A stretch of DNA of 44,495 nt from Clostridia bacterium (lineage in GTDB: Bacteria > Bacillota > Clostridia > Christensenellales > Borkfalkiaceae): the NCBI GenBank assembly GCA_017463025.1, contig JAFTPZ010000020.1:1-44495 (forward strand), in the 5' to 3' direction. Shown here piece by piece: positions 40,770 through 44,495 of the stretch. The position numbers and the translations under genes were made by a program. Position 1 is the stretch's first letter; the number at the start of each line of letters is the position of its first letter. Under the pieces are notes generated by a model. The model was not told the DNA's origin. It worked only from the letters and a program-made list of their open reading frames with translations, and made no database searches.

Positions 40770-41219
40770 ATGGATAAGGAAAACAAAGTAATTATGAACA
40801 AAAGAGAAGAGAGAAAGAAAAATAGAGAAAGAGACTTGGCGTTACTGAAAACTTTGCTAAATAAAGAAGTTTCTATCGGTAGTTATGTAGGGGTAATAAA
40901 AGAAGTTGCACCTCTTGGCACGAGTTATCGTATTACGGTACAATATAAAAAAGCCGAGAAAAAATCTCGACCGATACAAATATATGATGGCTATATACAG
41001 TTTTGTCGGGAGGCAAAATTGGTAACGGGAGAAAATTTTCCGACGCTGTCTATTTCCCGAAAGGGTAATCCAAAACACGAAATGAAATTAAAAATCGAAC
41101 CTTATAAAGAGCCGAAACTTTCCGAGTTTTTTCCGAAAAGAGATGACTACAATAGTAAAAAGAAATATCGGAACGAATGGGAAGAATATATACGGGAATG
41201 GAATGAATGGAAGGTATAA
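40770..41219 (+). CDS. Basic protein of unknown function, AT-rich gene
   Basis: The protein has 149 residues and no family that I recognise. It has a very basic N-terminus (KREERKKNRERD), a middle part with the strand pattern of a small beta-barrel (KEVSIGSYVGVIKEVAPLG, YRITVQYKKAE), and a Trp-rich C-terminus (WEEYIREWNEWKV). It is more AT-rich than its flanks. Start may be 40770 or the in-frame ATG at 40794; neither has a strong SD. It is driven by the XRE-controlled promoter and resembles cargo of a small mobile or phage-derived islet. Confidence 0.55.
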   Translation: MDKENKVIMNKREERKKNRERDLALLKTLLNKEVSIGSYVGVIKEVAPLGTSYRITVQYKKAEKKSRPIQIYDGYIQFCREAKLVTGENFPTLSISRKGNPKHEMKLKIEPYKEPKLSEFFPKRDDYNSKKKYRNEWEEYIREWNEWKV

Positions 41220-41226
41220 ATAAAAT

Positions 41227-41258
41227 GAAAAACACTCGATTTTTATCGAGTGTTTTTC
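41227..41258. terminator. Bidirectional terminator
   Basis: AAAAACACTCGAT and ATCGAGTGTTTTT form a stem around a four-base loop, between convergent genes. Confidence 0.9.
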
Positions 41259-41271
41259 GCTGTAACTTTTT

Positions 41272-42033
41272 TTAATTTTCTTCCGCCAACAGGTCTTTCA
41301 TCTCGTACCTGCCTGCCGCTTTTCCACGTAAGAACTTCGCCGCACGGATCGCGCCTACCGCAAATACGCGCTTTGATCTTGCGCTGTGCGTAATGGTTAT
41401 GATCTCGTCTTCGCCTGCGAACATCACCTCGTGTTCGCCTACGATCGTGCCGCCGCGCACCGCGTGCATACCGATCTCGTTTTTCGTCCGCGCACCGACC
41501 ATACCGCTACGCCCGTCAAGATATTGCTTTTGCCCGTCGAACACCTCGTTGATCGAGTCGGCAAGCATCAACGCCGTACCGCTGGGGGCGTCCTTTTTCA
41601 AGTTGTGGTGGCGTTCGATAATTTCCACGTCGAAATTATCTCCCAAAACCTGCGCCGCCGCTTTCACGAGGGCTTGCATCAAATTCACGCCCAAGGAAAG
41701 GTTGGCGGTTTTGAAGATCGCCGTCGTCTTTGCGTATTCGTCGATCAACGCAAGGTCGGCAGGGGAAAAACCCGTCGAGGCGAGCACGATCCCAAGCCCT
41801 CGCGATTTTGCGTATTCCAAACGCTCGGCAAGGTTTTCCGCCGAGGAAAAGTCGATGATCACGTCCGCGTCTTCTTTGATCTCCGCAAACGATTTGTAAA
41901 CGGGTATACCGATTTCTTTCGGATATAAGTCCACGCCGCAAACGGCGATAGCGTTATCGTCCTCGGCAAGCAGGGATAACACGTTGCCGCCCATTTTACC
42001 GCAAGCGCCGCAAAGTATAATTCTCGTTTTCAT
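41272..42033 (-). CDS. dapB: 4-hydroxy-tetrahydrodipicolinate reductase
   Basis: The protein has 253 residues from ATG 42033, which overlaps the dapA stop (TGATG). It has the nucleotide-binding motif ILCGACGKMGGNV and the DapB signature ERHHNLKKDAPSGTAL. It reduces the dipicolinate intermediate in the diaminopimelate/lysine pathway. Last gene of the asd-dapA-dapB operon. Confidence 0.96.
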   Translation of the reverse strand: MKTRIILCGACGKMGGNVLSLLAEDDNAIAVCGVDLYPKEIGIPVYKSFAEIKEDADVIIDFSSAENLAERLEYAKSRGLGIVLASTGFSPADLALIDEYAKTTAIFKTANLSLGVNLMQALVKAAAQVLGDNFDVEIIERHHNLKKDAPSGTALMLADSINEVFDGQKQYLDGRSGMVGARTKNEIGMHAVRGGTIVGEHEVMFAGEDEIITITHSARSKRVFAVGAIRAAKFLRGKAAGRYEMKDLLAEEN

Positions 42034-42923
42034 CACGCTTTAATCTCCAAACCGTACGTTTTCATTGCCGCGGTCAGTTTTTCGCGGTTGCAAGCTTCGA
42101 TTTCCGTCAAGGGCGCGCGCGGCGTACCTGCGTTAAAGCCCAACAAATTCATAGCCTCTTTCACGGGGATAGGGTTGACTTCCACGAAACACGCGTTTGC
42201 AAGCGGTAAAAGCTTGTCGTTTAGCGCCGCCGCCTCCGTGAGTTTGTTTTCTTTCACGAGCGTGCAGAGCTTTTTCACGTCCGCAGGGATCACGTTGGAA
42301 AGTACGGAAATCACGCCTGCGCCGCCGCAAGCGAGAATGGGGAAGTTCAAAGCGTCCTCGCCCGAATATACGTCGCACTTTTCACGAACAAGACGGAACG
42401 TTTCCATCGTTTTGCTCATATTGCCGCCTGCGTCCTTGATGCCTGCAACATTCGGTATCTCCGCAATCTGCGCCATCGTGGCAGGCTGGATCTCCACGCC
42501 CGTACGGGCAGGCACGTTGTAGGCGATCACGGGAATGGAAACCGCCTCGCAGATCGCTTTGTAATATGCCACAAGTCCGTTTTGCGTGCACTTGTTGTAG
42601 TAGGGGGTAACGGCGAGCAGACCGTCCGCGCCGAATTTCTCGGCGGCTTTCGCGGTCATTACCGCGTCCGCGGTACAGTTGCTACCACAACCGAAAATAA
42701 CCTTACTTCTGCCGTTGACTTTCTTTACGGCGTATTTCATTAAAACGTGTTCTTCCGCGAACGTCATCGTCGAGGGCTCGCCCGTCGTACCGAGGAATAC
42801 GATCGCGTACGTGCCGCCTGCGATCTGGTGTTCGATAAGCTCGCCGAGTACTTCGTAGTTTACGCCGTTTTCGTTAAACGGAGTGATGAGCGCCGTCGCG
42901 CTACCGTTAAAAAATCCTTTCAT
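42033..42923 (-). CDS. dapA: 4-hydroxy-tetrahydrodipicolinate synthase
   Basis: The protein has 296 residues. Catalytic features are GTTGEPSTM, the Tyr in VTPYYNKCTQ, YNVPARTG, and the Schiff-base Lys in VAGIKDAGGNM. It condenses pyruvate with aspartate semialdehyde, the first committed step to diaminopimelate and lysine. SD AAGGAGAATATATTAAGGAT precedes ATG 42923. The operon is controlled by the lysine riboswitch upstream of asd. Confidence 0.96.
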   Translation of the reverse strand: MKGFFNGSATALITPFNENGVNYEVLGELIEHQIAGGTYAIVFLGTTGEPSTMTFAEEHVLMKYAVKKVNGRSKVIFGCGSNCTADAVMTAKAAEKFGADGLLAVTPYYNKCTQNGLVAYYKAICEAVSIPVIAYNVPARTGVEIQPATMAQIAEIPNVAGIKDAGGNMSKTMETFRLVREKCDVYSGEDALNFPILACGGAGVISVLSNVIPADVKKLCTLVKENKLTEAAALNDKLLPLANACFVEVNPIPVKEAMNLLGFNAGTPRAPLTEIEACNREKLTAAMKTYGLEIKA

Positions 42924-42961
42924 ATCCTTAATATATTCTCCTTATCAATTTTTTGATAATA

Positions 42962-44041
42962 TCAATCGAAATAACCCTTTGCCGCGAGTAGTTCGGCGAG
43001 CAACACCGCGCCGCCTGCCGCGCCGCGTAAGGTGTTATGAGAAAGCCCCACGAATTTGTAATCGAACACGGTATCCTCGCGAAGTCGTCCTGCCGTAACG
43101 CTCATACCGCCGCCCTCCATTCTGTCGAGCTTGGCTTGCGGGCGGTTATCCTCCTCGAAATAGCGGATAAACTGCTTGGGCGCGGAGGGGAGGTCAAGCG
43201 CTTGCGGTTCGCCCTTGAAATTCGCCCACGCGGAAAGTATTTCTTCTTTCGTCGGCTTGTTTTCAAAGCTCACGAACACCGCCGCGGTATGTCCGTCGGA
43301 AACGGGCACGCGCAGACATTGCGCCGTGATCGAGGGGGTAGTTGCGGAAACGATCTCGCCGTTTTCGAGCTTGCCCCAAATTTTCAAGGGCTCTTTTTCA
43401 CTCTTTTCTTCCTCGCCGCCGATATAGGGGATAACGTTGTCGAGAATTTCGGGCATCGTCTGAAAAGTTTTTCCTGCGCCCGAGATCGCCTGATAGGTGC
43501 ACACCGCCGCCTGCTTGACGCCAAACCCTTTCAACGGGTGTAAAAGCGGCACGTACGATTGCAGCGAGCAGTTGGATTTCACGGCGATAAAGCCGCGTTT
43601 CGTGCCAAGGCGAGCTCTTTGTGCCGCAATGACTTCGATATGGTCTGCGTTGATTTCGGGAATGACCATGGGCACGTCGGGGGTGAAACGGTGCGCGGAG
43701 TTGTTGGAAACGACGGGTACTTCCTTTTTTGCGTACGTTTCTTCCAACGCGCGGATCTTCGCCTTGTCCATATTCACGGCACAGAACACGAAATCGACCT
43801 TACTTGCGATCTCGTCGATATCCGCTTCCGCGTCTAAAACCGTCATTTCACGGTATTTCGTTGGGATAGGGCATTCGAACGCCCATTTATCGCCGACTGC
43901 CTCTTGATAGGTTTTACCTGCCGAACGTGCGGACGCCGCGAGGGCGACCACGTTAAACCAAGGGTGGTTTTCGAGCAAGAGCATAAATCTTTGACCGACC
44001 ATACCGGTCGCGCCAATCACGCCTACGTTGAATTTTTTCAT
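42962..44041 (-). CDS. asd: Aspartate-semialdehyde dehydrogenase, archaeal/fungal type
   Basis: The protein has 359 residues from ATG 44041 (SD AAGGAG). The NADP motif is IGATGMVGQRFM, the catalytic Cys is in KSNCSLQSYVP, the His in SDGHTAAVFV, and the end is LRGAAGGAVLLAELLAAKGY. These fit the archaeal/fungal class of Asd rather than the classical bacterial class. It reduces aspartyl phosphate to the semialdehyde, feeding DapA. The frame is open upstream for another 102 codons, but these run through the riboswitch and terminator and are not coding. Confidence 0.95.
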   Translation of the reverse strand: MKKFNVGVIGATGMVGQRFMLLLENHPWFNVVALAASARSAGKTYQEAVGDKWAFECPIPTKYREMTVLDAEADIDEIASKVDFVFCAVNMDKAKIRALEETYAKKEVPVVSNNSAHRFTPDVPMVIPEINADHIEVIAAQRARLGTKRGFIAVKSNCSLQSYVPLLHPLKGFGVKQAAVCTYQAISGAGKTFQTMPEILDNVIPYIGGEEEKSEKEPLKIWGKLENGEIVSATTPSITAQCLRVPVSDGHTAAVFVSFENKPTKEEILSAWANFKGEPQALDLPSAPKQFIRYFEEDNRPQAKLDRMEGGGMSVTAGRLREDTVFDYKFVGLSHNTLRGAAGGAVLLAELLAAKGYFD

Positions 44042-44065
44042 AATATACGAACTCCTTATGATAAA

Positions 44066-44093
44066 ATAAAAAGGACGGGGAAAGCCCGTCCTT
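44066..44093 (-). terminator. Riboswitch-controlled terminator before asd
   Basis: On the minus strand AAGGACGGG (44093-44085), loop, CCCGTCCTT (44079-44071), then TTTATTTTAT. It lies between the lysine aptamer and the asd SD. A small ACCCC/GGGGT hairpin lies between aptamer and terminator. Confidence 0.85.
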
Positions 44094-44132
44094 AAAAAAG
44101 CAAATCCGAATACCCCGAAAGGGGTGTTAGGG

Positions 44133-44312
44133 AAAAATAGCTCATCACGGACGGTGACAGTCATACGGGTATTCTCCCGTATGCCCAGCGCGTTGTTGGA
44201 CGGAAATTTGCGCTTCGGCGGAGATACCCTTTCCCGTTGCCGCAAAGTAGTGCGTTTCGTCCGAAAACGCCGTGCGACAGGGTACTGATGTTCGTCCGCT
44301 CCTCTATTTAAC
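44133..44312 (-). ncRNA. Lysine riboswitch (L-box) controlling asd-dapA-dapB
   Basis: The minus strand contains the ordered L-box core: TAGAGGAGCG, then AGTA, GAAAGGG, CGCCGAAG, GCTGG and TGTCA, closed by a P1 stem AAATAG/CTATTT. The overall order and spacing match the lysC leader of Bacillus. Bound lysine should favour the terminator at 44066-44093 and shut off the lysine pathway. Confidence 0.93.
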
Positions 44313-44318
44313 GGATTT

Positions 44319-44347
44319 ATTGTATCATATCCACGGGAAAATGTCAA
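44319..44347 (-). promoter_or_regulatory. Promoter of the lysine riboswitch operon
   Basis: On the minus strand TTGACA (44347-44342), 17 bases, TACAAT (44324-44319), about seven bases before the riboswitch. Confidence 0.85.
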
Positions 44348-44407
44348 GATTTTCTCAAAGATTTTTTATAAGTTGTAAACTTTATTTCAAAATTTTTCAA
44401 AAATTCC

Positions 44408-44482
44408 TTGAAATAATCACAAATTTGTAGTAAAATAGTAAGGATGAAAGTTTACGACGGCGTTTTATCTTAAAGATAAAAA
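44408..44482 (+). promoter_or_regulatory. Promoter and leader of a gene starting outside the window
   Basis: TTGAAA (44408-44413), 17 bases, TAAAAT (44431-44436). The leader holds a nine-codon frame starting at ATG 44444 with AAGG upstream, and a perfect inverted repeat TTTTATCTT-A-AAGATAAAA (44463-44481). The last bases CTTAAGGA look like the SD of the following gene. Confidence 0.5.
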
Positions 44483-44495
44483 AGACACTTAAGGA

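Noticed and set aside
42962..44347. Longer Asd protein starting upstream of 44041
   Set aside because: The extension would run through the riboswitch aptamer and its terminator; ATG 44041 has a good SD and fits the family's N-terminus.

Overview
The window looks like chromosomal DNA of a low-to-mid GC Firmicute (Bacillota), most likely a Clostridia-type anaerobe of the gut kind. The support is near-consensus sigma-A promoters, strong Shine-Dalgarno (SD) sites, a large SRP RNA with an Alu domain, a lysine (L-box) riboswitch, and the order ecfA-ecfT-truA. A finer placement (for example Christensenellales relatives) is only a guess. No CRISPR array, insertion sequence, tRNA gene or replication origin was seen.

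Region by region. (1) 1-1650: the 3' part of a 5S rRNA, its terminator, and an AT-rich islet of three small genes of unknown function. (2) 1655-9140: an unknown 479-residue protein, a ferritin-like protein behind a hairpin that hides its ribosome site, a membrane PH-like protein and a MATE pump transcribed divergently from apparently leaderless promoters, a LysR/EamA pair, and an orphan Sak-type (DUF1071) recombinase. (3) 9.15-19.85 kb: a sugar-catabolism supercluster of three operons: SIS isomerase-DeoR-transaldolase-Rpe-MFS (minus), TIM-like isomerase-YjbQ-FGGY kinase (plus), and NagA-like-NagB-like-ceramidase-like (minus). Two of the three have nearly the same ~105 bp upstream module, so they are probably one regulon. 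(4) 19.9-22.7 kb: a ZIP metal transporter with a switch-like leader, an operon of four very small proteins that all carry Trp exactly five residues from the C-terminus, and a thioredoxin-reductase-like flavoprotein that lacks the NADPH motif. (5) 22.7-40.2 kb: housekeeping genes: dinB, SRP RNA, Mrp/NBP35 ATPase, a ComEC-like hydrolase, an ECF transporter module whose fused ATPase carries an in-frame amber stop, truA, mnmE, a LysR regulator, lepA, hemW-like, a phosphatase, shikimate kinase, ketopantoate reductase and gltX. (6) 40.2-41.26 kb: an islet of two XRE regulators and one AT-rich gene with a shared operator. (7) 41.27-44.35 kb: the lysine riboswitch followed by asd-dapA-dapB (minus). 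The last 150 bases hold a promoter and leader for a gene that starts outside the window.

How the genes work together. The three sugar operons supply a kinase, several sugar-phosphate isomerases/epimerases, an aldolase-type enzyme, amide-cleaving and deaminating enzymes and an exporter/importer, which suggests breakdown of an N-acylated or otherwise unusual sugar into pentose-phosphate and glycolytic intermediates. The substrate cannot be read from sequence. The most novel-looking element is the small-protein operon at 20.8-21.78 kb: one leader-like peptide plus three lipoproteins with Ser-rich stalks, ending in Trp-Thr-Ala-Phe-Tyr or a close variant.
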